Of a stretch of DNA of 6,112 nucleotides, positions 1 through 5,169 are shown piece after piece. A program made the position numbers and the translations under genes. The notes under the pieces were generated by a model. That model was given only the letters and a program-made list of their open reading frames with translations. It was not told the DNA's origin and made no database searches. Position 1 is the first letter of the stretch. Each line of letters begins with the position of its first letter. This DNA comes from GW2011-AR1 sp964384965. Its GTDB lineage: Archaea > Nanobdellota > Nanobdellia > Pacearchaeales > GW2011-AR1. The stretch is taken from contig CAYLLR010000031.1 in assembly GCA_964384965.1 (NCBI GenBank), positions 1-6,112 of the forward strand, in the 5' to 3' direction.

Positions 1-1
1 C

Positions 2-58
2 TCAAAGTTTAAAAATATTTGTAACCCAATTTCAAAAATTAAGAAATTGATCAAATAA
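2..58 (+). CDS. Possible C-terminal tail of a gene entering from the left (partial)
   Basis: An open frame runs from the window edge to TAA at 56-58 and would encode about 18 lysine-rich residues. No function can be assigned from so short a piece. Another forward frame is also open to a stop near 50, so the frame is not certain. The support is positional: the hairpin element that follows begins about 10 bases after this stop, much as the similar element begins within a few bases of the dehydrogenase stop at 5167. Treat it as a hint of a gene, not a confirmed one. Confidence 0.25.
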   Translation, partial: SKFKNICNPISKIKKLIK

Positions 59-65
59 TTCAAAA

Positions 66-132
66 CTCTCGGCGTAAGCCGACTATCTGTTCCAAAGGAA
101 CCGCGCCCTCTCAATTTTTTCTAAGGGTGGGC
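66..132 (+). repeat. Hairpin - GACTATCTG - hairpin element ending in a GGGTGGG core (right end of an upstream cassette)
   Basis: In order: a hairpin with stem CGGC/GCCG and loop GTAA (70-81), the connector GACTATCTG (81-89), a hairpin with stem GTTCC/GGAAC and loop AAA (89-101), a C-rich block CCGCGCCCTCTC (101-112), and the core GGGTGGGC (125-132). The same order, with the same connector but different stems, occurs after the operon at 5229-5298. Conserved connectors with compensated stem changes point to a folded RNA or DNA structure. By analogy this is the right boundary of a cassette that lies mostly outside the window. Confidence 0.55.
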
Positions 133-156
133 GAGTTAGTGCCGTTTTGTGATTGG

Positions 157-278
157 ACTTAACATCGCTATTAAGAGAAGTTGGATTTTTGAGAGTGGAA
201 CAAACGAAGTGAGAGACCTCCAAAAATTCAATTTGGATGGAGAAGTCTGCAAGACTTCGTAACCGCTTAATCGCTGTT
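157..278 (+). repeat. Structured linker repeat, copy 1 (attC-like layout)
   Basis: The left end at 157-182 matches 807-832 at 24 of 26 positions. The right end CTTAATCGCTGTT at 266-278 is identical to 882-894. Within this copy the two ends are imperfect inverted repeats: AACATCGCTATTAAG against the complement of CTTAATCGCTGTT. The interior differs from copy 2 but also folds: TTGGATTTTTGAG near 181-193 can pair with CTCCAAAAATTCAA near 218-231, and GAAGTCT/AGACTTC forms a hairpin at 242-258. The left box ACTTAAC fits the integron R'' consensus RYYYAAC. The right side has the GTT but not the full GTTRRRY, so the resemblance to attC is partial. Confidence 0.5.
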
Positions 279-350
279 CAGCGACCTGAATAAAATCTTT
301 GATTTTATGAAAGCCTGCAAGGCGTTACCGAGAAAAATCTTTGATTTTTC
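242..350 (+). repeat. Array of five short hairpins with 2-3 base loops
   Basis: Five near-perfect stems follow one another. They are GAAGTCT/AGACTTC with loop GCA (242-258), TCGCTG/CAGCGA with loop TT (271-284), ATAAAATC/GATTTTAT with loop TTT (290-308), GCCT/AGGC with loop GCA (313-323) and GAAAAATC/GATTTTTC with loop TTT (332-350). Stem sequences differ while loop type recurs (GCA, TTT). This part of the 59-432 gap shows no coding signal. It could be a structured RNA, or DNA hairpins that belong to the recombination-site system proposed here. Confidence 0.6.
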
Positions 351-357
351 GAAGGAG

Positions 358-396
358 TTATGATGACCAAATTTAAGGGTGGAAAAAGATATGTGC
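358..396 (+). repeat. Left junction of small cassette: inverted arms around a GGGTGG core
   Basis: Outer arm TTATGATGAC (358-367), core GGGTGG (377-382), inner arm AAAGATATGTGC (385-396). The outer arm is the exact reverse complement of 793-802. The inner arm is the reverse complement of 763-774 with one mismatch. The core is not inverted: both sides of the gene carry it on the plus strand. The outer arm also resembles a C/D-RNA box C (ATGATGA), but no paired D box lies at a suitable distance. Confidence 0.6.
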
Positions 397-401
397 GTAA
401 A

Positions 402-410
402 TTTTAAATA
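402..410 (+). promoter_or_regulatory. TATA box for the small winged-helix gene
   Basis: TTTTAAATA sits about 26 bases upstream of the GTG at 433, the spacing expected between an archaeal TATA box and a leaderless start. It lies just inside the inner cassette arm, so the cassette would carry its own promoter. Confidence 0.5.
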
Positions 411-432
411 GTTTCAAAATTCCTTGATTAAC

Positions 433-762
433 GTGGATAAACAAGAAATCAAAGAAGGAATTTTGTATCTATTAGAAGGAAGTTCTCCAACTGGAGATGG
501 AAGCGGATATACATTCTTAGAAATAAGAGATTTTCTTAAACTTAATAATATTACCGGATTTTTTGAAGAAGGAAAAGAAAATTGGAAAAGATTAAAAAAT
601 CTACTCGACGAAATGATAGAAGCTGGATTAATAGAAGAAAGACATTTTGGAGAAGTCCTTGGTGGAAGAGTAGATTTTTCCATAGAAAATCCTGGAAATG
701 ATTTAATAAAAGATAAGAGAAAATCTCTAAAAGAAAAGTGGAAACTTCCTGATTCTGAATAA
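433..762 (+). CDS. Small winged-helix-like protein, 109 aa, function unknown
   Basis: I do not recognise a named family. The layout suggests a winged helix-turn-helix domain: a first helix around residues 4-15 (EIKEGILYLLEG), a second around 27-36 (TFLEIRDFLK), a long third helix around 48-66 (NWKRLKNLLDEMIEAGLIEE), then a glycine-containing hairpin (LGGRVDFSI, 76-84) where a wing would be, and a charged lysine-rich tail. This would suit a small DNA-binding regulator, but the fold is inferred from helix pattern only. GTG at 433 is chosen because the TATA box at 402-410 places transcription start there. TTG at 424 in the same frame would add three residues. No ATG is close. The stop abuts the right inner cassette arm at 763. 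There is no membrane segment or signal peptide. A 133-codon frame on the opposite strand is judged a shadow. Confidence 0.6.
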   Translation: MDKQEIKEGILYLLEGSSPTGDGSGYTFLEIRDFLKLNNITGFFEEGKENWKRLKNLLDEMIEAGLIEERHFGEVLGGRVDFSIENPGNDLIKDKRKSLKEKWKLPDSE

Positions 763-802
763 GCACACATCTTTGGGCGGGTTAATAAATAAGTCATCAT
801 AA
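763..802 (+). repeat. Right junction of small cassette: inverted arms around a GGGCGGG core
   Basis: Inner arm GCACACATCTTT (763-774) begins directly after the stop codon. It is followed by core GGGCGGG (775-781) and outer arm GTCATCATAA (793-802). The arms mirror 385-396 (11 of 12) and 358-367 (10 of 10). The core reads on the same strand as at 377-382, with one T-to-C difference. Confidence 0.6.
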
Positions 803-806
803 TTCT

Positions 807-894
807 ACTTAACATCGGGATTAAGAGAAGTTTCCGAAGCGAAGCGTAGGAAATTTGGGAAAATTCAGCAGGAAATTTCCTCTTAATCGCTGTT
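807..894 (+). repeat. Structured linker repeat, copy 2 (attC-like layout)
   Basis: This is the second copy of the repeat at 157-278: left end 807-832 (24 of 26 identical) and right end CTTAATCGCTGTT at 882-894 (13 of 13). The interior is shorter and unrelated in sequence but again self-complementary: AAGAGAAGTTTCC (823-835) can pair, with small bulges, with GGAAATTTCCTCTT (871-884). The whole copy can fold as one long stem with an internal TTTCC/GGAAA hairpin (831-853). Ends conserved and interior variable is the pattern of recombination sites read as folded single strands. Confidence 0.5.
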
Positions 895-919
895 ATATTT
901 GTCTAACCAACGGGAAGAC

Positions 920-956
920 CTAAAATTTAGTGCAACGTTCCGAAGGAAAATTTTAG
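920..956 (+). repeat. Perfect 9-bp stem enclosing a GAA-loop hairpin
   Basis: CTAAAATTT (920-928) pairs exactly with AAATTTTAG (948-956). Inside it TTCC/GGAA closes a GAA loop (938-948). It lies in the 763-1149 gap, between linker copy 2 and the operon arm. The GAA loop links it to the hairpins at 5195-5271. I see no coding signal in this gap. Confidence 0.5.
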
Positions 957-958
957 AG

Positions 959-1074
959 TTTTTGAGAATGCCGTTTTATGATTTTGAAATAATATTTTTT
1001 GGGTGGGCTATGTATTAAAGAGACGCGCGCTTTTTTTGTTTCTTTTTTTCTAAAAAAAGAAAATGGGGATTTCC
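959..1074 (+). repeat. Left arm of the operon cassette: four blocks inverted at 5209-5357, core GGGTGGG
   Basis: Four blocks are exact reverse complements of blocks on the far side of the operon: TTTTTGAGAATGCC (959-972 with 5344-5357), GAAATAATATTTTTT (986-1000 with 5301-5315), AGAGACGCGCGC (1019-1030 with 5274-5285) and GGGGATTTCC (1065-1074 with 5209-5218). Their order mirrors exactly. The spacers between them differ in length and sequence. The core GGGTGGG (1001-1007) lies between the second and third blocks and is not inverted relative to the right side. Confidence 0.7.
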
Positions 1075-1104
1075 GTCTTTTTGCTTCTTTTTTCTAAAAA
1101 GAAG
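1031..1104 (+). terminator. T-rich tract with two T/A hairpins, possible terminator upstream of the operon
   Basis: Runs of T (1031-1037, 1043-1049) adjoin two hairpins: TTTCTTTTTTT/AAAAAAAGAAA (1039-1062) and CTTCTTTTT/AAAAAGAAG with loop TCT (1084-1104). Archaeal RNA polymerase stops at T-rich stretches, so this may end transcripts from the left. The hairpins also occupy the same places, relative to the AGAGACGCGCGC and GGGGATTTCC blocks, as hairpins in the right arm. They may therefore belong to the cassette end instead. Confidence 0.35.
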
Positions 1105-1119
1105 ATTGTTTTCGATAGA

Positions 1120-1130
1120 TTTATTAATAT
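1120..1130 (+). promoter_or_regulatory. TATA box of the synthetase-methyltransferase operon
   Basis: TTTATTAATAT is centred about 26 bases upstream of ATG 1150, predicting a leaderless mRNA. It is framed by the inverted repeat ATAGAT (1115-1120) and ATCTAT (1129-1134), which could be a repressor site covering the TATA box. No ribosome-binding motif precedes ATG 1150, consistent with leaderless translation. Confidence 0.55.
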
Positions 1131-1149
1131 CTATTAGATTTTTATTATT

Positions 1150-2244
1150 ATGGGTAACAAAAACATAATTGATCCTTGGGGTTCCAAAGAAATTAAAATA
1201 GATGAGAAGTTGATTAATGAGTTCGGATTAAAAAAATTTAAAGAATCTGAATTTCCATGCAAGCATCCCCTCTTTAATAGGAAAATAATAGTAGCATATA
1301 GGGATTTTGATGTTATTAAAGATTCTATAGATAAGAATAAAACATTTATTCAACTTACAGGTATTGCCTCTTCTGGCCCATTACATTTAGGACATAAAGT
1401 AGATATAGATGCTTATTTATTATTTAGATCTCTTGGAGCAAAAAGTTTTTTTGTTGTGTCTGATATTGACGCTTATGTTTCACGTCCAGATTCTAAAGTT
1501 CCAAGTTTAAAAGTAGCAAAAGAAAATGCAGTAAACATAATTGCACATTTGTTGGCATTGGGAATACCTAAAGAGGAGATATATGTTCAAAGTAAAAAAG
1601 AACCTAGATACTACGAGTTTGCTTTCGAAGTTTCAAAAAAAATAACTGAAAATGCTTTCAAGGCCATTTATGGACATATGAATCTTGGAAAAATTTCTGC
1701 TAATTTATTGCAATATTCAGATATTTTACATTTGCAATTAAAAGAATATTTTGGGCCAACTCCAACAATAACTGGGATAGGGGTTGAACAAGATCCTCAT
1801 GCTCGTGCTTGTAGGGATTTGGCTAGAAGATTACCATATAATTTAAAACTGCCTTCCTTTTTTTATTTTCTTCATCAATCAGGATTACAAGAGGGAAGCA
1901 AAATGAGTGCATCAATGCCAGATACTGCAATTTTCTTAGATGATAATCCTAAAGAGATAAAAAGAAAAATAAATAAGGCATTTTCTGGAGGAAGAGAATC
2001 TGTAGAATTACACAGAAAATTAGGAGGTATTCCAGAAAAAGATAAAGCTTATGAAATATTATTTTACCATCATCCAGATGACGATTTTGTGAAAGAAGTT
2101 TACGAGAAATATAAAAATGGAGAAATGTTGACAGGAGAACTTAAGAAAATTTGTATTGATTTTTTAACAAATTTTTTAACAGAACATCAAGAAAAAGTTA
2201 AGAAAAATAAATCTATTGCTTGGGAAATGGTGTTTGGAAAATGA
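1150..2244 (+). CDS. TrpRS-family class I aminoacyl-tRNA synthetase, archaeal type, probable divergent paralogue (364 aa)
   Basis: Class I synthetase fold that would activate an amino acid with ATP and load it onto tRNA or another acceptor. Visible TrpRS marks: N-terminal DPWG (8-11), HIGH signature HLGH (79-82), GVEQDP (211-216), KMSAS (251-255), AFSGGR to LGG (277-293) and MLTGELKK (326-333) with the helical C-terminal domain. Length is normal for an archaeal TrpRS. The archaeal/eukaryotic tryptophan pocket is altered: by hand alignment to human TrpRS, Tyr159 becomes Leu69, Gln194 becomes Val102 or Val103, and Glu199 becomes Asp107, while Gln313 is kept (Gln214). Asp191 in SDIL falls where bacterial TrpRS and archaeal TyrRS have a substrate-binding Asp. 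ATP use looks intact; the amino acid may not be tryptophan. An automated label would be tryptophan--tRNA ligase. First gene of the operon, overlapping the next by 4 bases (ATGA). Confidence 0.85.
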   Translation: MGNKNIIDPWGSKEIKIDEKLINEFGLKKFKESEFPCKHPLFNRKIIVAYRDFDVIKDSIDKNKTFIQLTGIASSGPLHLGHKVDIDAYLLFRSLGAKSFFVVSDIDAYVSRPDSKVPSLKVAKENAVNIIAHLLALGIPKEEIYVQSKKEPRYYEFAFEVSKKITENAFKAIYGHMNLGKISANLLQYSDILHLQLKEYFGPTPTITGIGVEQDPHARACRDLARRLPYNLKLPSFFYFLHQSGLQEGSKMSASMPDTAIFLDDNPKEIKRKINKAFSGGRESVELHRKLGGIPEKDKAYEILFYHHPDDDFVKEVYEKYKNGEMLTGELKKICIDFLTNFLTEHQEKVKKNKSIAWEMVFGK

Positions 2245-3134
2245 AAAAAGAAAATTGGCTTGATAAAAAATTTGATGTTTATTTAGATCCTTTATATTAT
2301 GAAGATATACTCCCACCCTATAAATTTCATGGAAAAACAGATGAAGAAATTTTAGAAGAGTATCTAAAAGAAACAGTTGATAAGCAAGGACATAAGTTTA
2401 GATGTGTACTGGAATTAGGTTGCGGAAGTGGAAGAGGAACCAAAATAATTGAAAAATATTGCGATAAAATTATTGCTGTAGATCTTAATAAAAAAATGAT
2501 TGAACTTGCCGAAAAAAGAATAAAAGACCTAAATAAGACTAAATTTTATCATGCAGAGATGTTAGAATTTGTTAAAGAAAATCCTGATTTGATTAAAGAT
2601 GTAGATTTAGTTGTTTCATTCTGGGCATTGAATTATAGTTTAAATGCTGAATTTGCATATAGGGATCCTGCAAAGCAAATTTTCAAACCAACCAATCCCA
2701 AGGAAGCTTTAGAAAAATGTCAAAAGAAATTAAATGTTTTGTTTGAAAATATTGGGGATAATGCAAATTTTATTTTCTTTCATTATGATCCAGAATCTGA
2801 AGAGCAAAAAATAGCACACAAATGTTGGAAAAAAATCGTTCCTTTTCCATGGAATGAAAAATCTCCTAGTCTCTTTGCATTAAAAAAATTCTTCGAAAAA
2901 CAAAATAATATTGATTCATGTATCTGTAAATTAAATGGTATTAATGCTTTAGGTGATAAAGACCATGCTATGGAGATTTTTATGAACTTTCATTTACACA
3001 CTTCTTTTAATCATCATCCTTTAAAGAATGAAATTATAAAAATCATTAAAGAAGGAATTAAAAAATTTGATCAAAAAAATATCTTAATTGCTGCTGGAAC
3101 AATAATAATTAAGGGGAATAAGTACAATGAGTAA
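2241..3134 (+). CDS. Class I SAM-dependent methyltransferase, substrate unknown (297 aa)
   Basis: Rossmann-type methyltransferase that would transfer a methyl group from S-adenosylmethionine. Motif I VLELGCGSGRG is at 56-66, the ribose-binding acid is Asp81 in IIAVD, and a post-motif region VDLVVSFWALNY lies at 121-132. After this core come about 160 residues with FIFFHYDP (167-174 region), probably for substrate binding, which I cannot match to a named family. The N-terminal 50 residues, with several aromatic residues (YLDPLYYEDILPPY), may cap the active site. ATG 2241 is chosen: it overlaps the upstream stop as ATGA and has GGTG 8 bases before it. An upstream TTG at 2220 in the same frame would reach further into the first gene and is less likely. 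The stop overlaps the start of the next gene by 8 bases. The tight coupling to two synthetase-like genes suggests it modifies their amino acid, their product or a tRNA. No transmembrane segment. Confidence 0.85.
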   Translation: MKKENWLDKKFDVYLDPLYYEDILPPYKFHGKTDEEILEEYLKETVDKQGHKFRCVLELGCGSGRGTKIIEKYCDKIIAVDLNKKMIELAEKRIKDLNKTKFYHAEMLEFVKENPDLIKDVDLVVSFWALNYSLNAEFAYRDPAKQIFKPTNPKEALEKCQKKLNVLFENIGDNANFIFFHYDPESEEQKIAHKCWKKIVPFPWNEKSPSLFALKKFFEKQNNIDSCICKLNGINALGDKDHAMEIFMNFHLHTSFNHHPLKNEIIKIIKEGIKKFDQKNILIAAGTIIIKGNKYNE

Positions 3135-4182
3135 AAAATTAAATCCATGGAAAATCCCAACATTAACTCATGAACATTATGAATTTTTGAAAAAGGAATA
3201 TAGGCTTGGCGATGTTGATTTTGAATTAAAAAAGAATCCGACATTTATAAGAAGAGGTCTGATAGTTGGACACGATAATTTTGACAATTGGATAAAGAAA
3301 TCAAAAGAGGGTAAAAAAATAGCATTAGTGAGTGGATTTATGACTAGTGGTTTTTTACACTTAGGAAGTTTAACTGTAATAAAACAAATGGCCTATTATC
3401 AAAAAGAATATGGTGCAGAAGTAATAATTCCAATAGCAGACTTAGAAGCTATGTGTGTAAGAAAAACTGATTATTCAAAGGTGAAAAAGGTTATTATTGA
3501 ATTTTTAGCTCACTTTTTTGCAGCAGGATTAGACCCTAAAAAAACTAAAATCTATTTACAAACAAAAAATAATAATGTCCTTAAAGAAGCCGCTCTTTTT
3601 ACAAGCAAAATTGATATGCCTCAACTAGAAAAAGTATATGACAGAAGATTAACATTGGCTGAAGCATTTTCATCTTTAGTCATGGCTGCAGATATTTTAG
3701 TCCCCCAAACAGCAGGATATGAAGCCACACTTATTACACTTGGAATTGATGAAATAAGTCATTTTATTTTGACTAAAAATATGATTTCAATATTAGGTGA
3801 TGAATTTTATCCTCCGAGCATAACATATAATAGAATACTTACTGGACTTAATGGCTCGAAAATGGGTAAGAGTATTCCAGAAAATAGCATTTTATTGACA
3901 GATAATTTTAATATTGTTGAAGAAAAACTTTTGAAACTTAAAGATAAAGAATTAGATTTATGCAACAATACAGGATTTAATATTTTAGAATGGTACTCAG
4001 AAGATGATATCTTATTGAATAAGATTTTGGAACTTGAAAAGGGAAATAAAATAGAAGCCAACAATCTTGCAATAGATGAATCTATTAAATTATGTAAAGA
4101 CTTGCTTAAGAAACATCAGAAAGCATATAAAGATAATTTTGAGAAGGCTAAAAAAATAACTGAGAAGCTAATTAGTGATTAA
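3127..4182 (+). CDS. Second, strongly diverged TrpRS/TyrRS-family synthetase-like protein (351 aa)
   Basis: Same overall plan as the first synthetase-like gene: NPW near the N-terminus (6-8), class I nucleotide-binding region, and helical C-terminal domain ending in a KKHQKAYKDNFEKAKK-like helix. The signatures are worn. HIGH reads HLGS (78-81), losing the second histidine, and KMSKS reads KMGKS (245-249). GIDE (206-209) replaces the usual Gln in GIDQ/VEQD. The AFSGGR to LGG segment is missing. MAADIL (186-191) is the motif in which bacterial TrpRS holds its indole-binding Asp. The protein may still bind ATP and an amino acid, may work as a partner subunit of the first protein, or may use a non-tRNA acceptor. 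ATG 3127 is preceded by GGGG at 3113-3116 and overlaps the methyltransferase stop. An automated label would again be tryptophan--tRNA ligase. I would not assume canonical tRNA charging. Confidence 0.8.
   Translation: MSKKLNPWKIPTLTHEHYEFLKKEYRLGDVDFELKKNPTFIRRGLIVGHDNFDNWIKKSKEGKKIALVSGFMTSGFLHLGSLTVIKQMAYYQKEYGAEVIIPIADLEAMCVRKTDYSKVKKVIIEFLAHFFAAGLDPKKTKIYLQTKNNNVLKEAALFTSKIDMPQLEKVYDRRLTLAEAFSSLVMAADILVPQTAGYEATLITLGIDEISHFILTKNMISILGDEFYPPSITYNRILTGLNGSKMGKSIPENSILLTDNFNIVEEKLLKLKDKELDLCNNTGFNILEWYSEDDILLNKILELEKGNKIEANNLAIDESIKLCKDLLKKHQKAYKDNFEKAKKITEKLISD
4175..4179 (+). promoter_or_regulatory. Ribosome-binding motif GTGAT deciding the dehydrogenase start
   Basis: GTGAT matches the 3' part of the archaeal Shine-Dalgarno sequence GGAGGTGAT and sits 4 bases before ATG 4184. 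It explains why the in-frame GTG at 4175 is better read as part of the binding site than as the start. Confidence 0.45.
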
Positions 4183-4183
4183 A

Positions 4184-5167
4184 ATGGTAAAAGAAAAGAT
4201 AATCAAATACAAAGCATTAGAATTAAACAAAAATGGAAAATTAGAGATTGTAGAAAAAAAATTATCTACATCTAAACCTTACGCTAAAATGCTTTACTCT
4301 GGAGTTTGTGGGACAGATAAGCATGCTATTCAAGGTTCGCTTAAATTAAAATTGCCGCAAGTAATGGGGCATGAAAATGTTGGAATTGTTGAAGGGAAAA
4401 GGGTAACTTGGCCAACAATCTTGCCTTGTGGAAAATGTAATAATTGCAAACAAGGGATGTTTAATGTCTGTGAAAAAGATCAATTATTTGGGATAACTAC
4501 CCAAAATCCTATGGCTGGAGGATTTGCAGAGTATACCCCCCTACCAAAGAATACAATTTTATTCGAAATCCCAGATGATATAGGTAGCGATGTTGCAGTT
4601 TTGATAGAAACTATGGCAAGTACAAAAGCATTAAATCGAGTTGATTTAAAAGATAAAAAAATATTGATAATTGGCTCAGGGCCAATTGGCATGCTCTCTG
4701 CAATTCATGCCAAATCAAAAGGAGCAAAAACCATCGGAATTACAGGTCATTGGGAACAAGTAGAAATAATAAAAGAAATTGTGGATGAGTTTTATAAAAA
4801 GAACGTCCCAACAAAACAGATTAAAAGTGAGTATGATATTGTTATGGATGCGGGAGGGAATCCTGGATCTTTAGAATATTCTATTAAAGCAGTCAAGCCG
4901 AGAGGAACCGTTATAGAAAGTGGATGCATGGTAAAAGATTTCTATTTTGATGTATCAAAAATGGTGAAAAAAGAATTAACAATGGTTACACAATTAGGAT
5001 ATATTCCTGAAGATTTTAAATGGGCTATTGAAATGGTTCGAAAAAATAAAGAAATTCTTAAGAAAGTAATCACACACAAATTCAAACTTGAAGAGTTTGA
5101 GAAGGCAGCGGATGTTATGTTGAATACAAAGCATGGAAAGGTCGTGTTTAAAATTTCAGAAGAATAA
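4184..5167 (+). CDS. Zinc-dependent medium-chain alcohol/polyol-type dehydrogenase (327 aa)
   Basis: Medium-chain dehydrogenase that would oxidise an alcohol, or reduce a carbonyl, with a nicotinamide cofactor. Catalytic zinc ligands are visible: Cys42 (GVCGTD), His63-Glu64 (MGHENVG) and probably Glu142 (IETMAS). The structural zinc lobe is complete with Cys82, Cys85, Cys88 and Cys96. The Rossmann loop is GSGPIG (164-169). At the end of the second strand, where NAD-dependent members have Asp, this protein has Gly188 (ITGHW), so NADP or atypical cofactor use is possible. Length is slightly below the usual 340-350. ATG 4184 lies one base after the previous stop, with GTGAT 4 bases upstream; GTG at 4175 would add three residues. 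Last gene of the operon. Its place next to synthetase-like proteins and a methyltransferase suggests a tailoring redox step. Sorbitol-, threonine- or glucose-type substrates cannot be told apart here. Confidence 0.88.
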   Translation: MVKEKIIKYKALELNKNGKLEIVEKKLSTSKPYAKMLYSGVCGTDKHAIQGSLKLKLPQVMGHENVGIVEGKRVTWPTILPCGKCNNCKQGMFNVCEKDQLFGITTQNPMAGGFAEYTPLPKNTILFEIPDDIGSDVAVLIETMASTKALNRVDLKDKKILIIGSGPIGMLSAIHAKSKGAKTIGITGHWEQVEIIKEIVDEFYKKNVPTKQIKSEYDIVMDAGGNPGSLEYSIKAVKPRGTVIESGCMVKDFYFDVSKMVKKELTMVTQLGYIPEDFKWAIEMVRKNKEILKKVITHKFKLEEFEKAADVMLNTKHGKVVFKISEE

Positions 5168-5169
5168 TC

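Larger units (their letters stand above)
377..781 (+). mobile_element. Candidate one-gene cassette bounded by GGGTGG / GGGCGGG cores
   Basis: The segment between the two cores carries one promoter and one small gene, with no recombinase of its own. Joining the cores would give a circle with a palindromic site (inner arms) and would restore a palindromic empty site (outer arms). No target duplication is visible, which argues against an ordinary transposon. The element call rests on repeat geometry only. Confidence 0.35.

Noticed and set aside
242..350. CRISPR array
   Set aside because: The hairpins have different sequences and no repeat of constant length with regular spacers.
358..396. Box C/D small RNA suggested by ATGATGA
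   Set aside because: No CTGA D box lies within the 50-70 base span needed, and the motif is better explained as one half of an inverted arm.
551..766. 71-codon minus-strand frame
   Set aside because: It is a Leu/Phe-rich shadow of the forward gene at 433-762.
414..815. 133-codon open frame on the minus strand over the small gene
   Set aside because: It overlaps the forward gene, runs across both cassette arms, reads as a low-complexity Ser/Phe/Leu-rich protein typical of antisense to AT-rich coding DNA, and has no promoter or start context.
763..1149. tRNA gene that might pair with the synthetase-like operon
   Set aside because: No T-loop consensus (GGTTCGA type) or cloverleaf arms could be found here, in 59-432 or in 5168-5455.
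3807..4064. 85-codon minus-strand frame inside the second synthetase-like gene
   Set aside because: It lies wholly within a clear coding sequence and has Ser/Leu-rich antisense composition.
4480..4692. 70-codon minus-strand frame inside the dehydrogenase
   Set aside because: It lies antisense to the conserved Rossmann region, with no independent signal.
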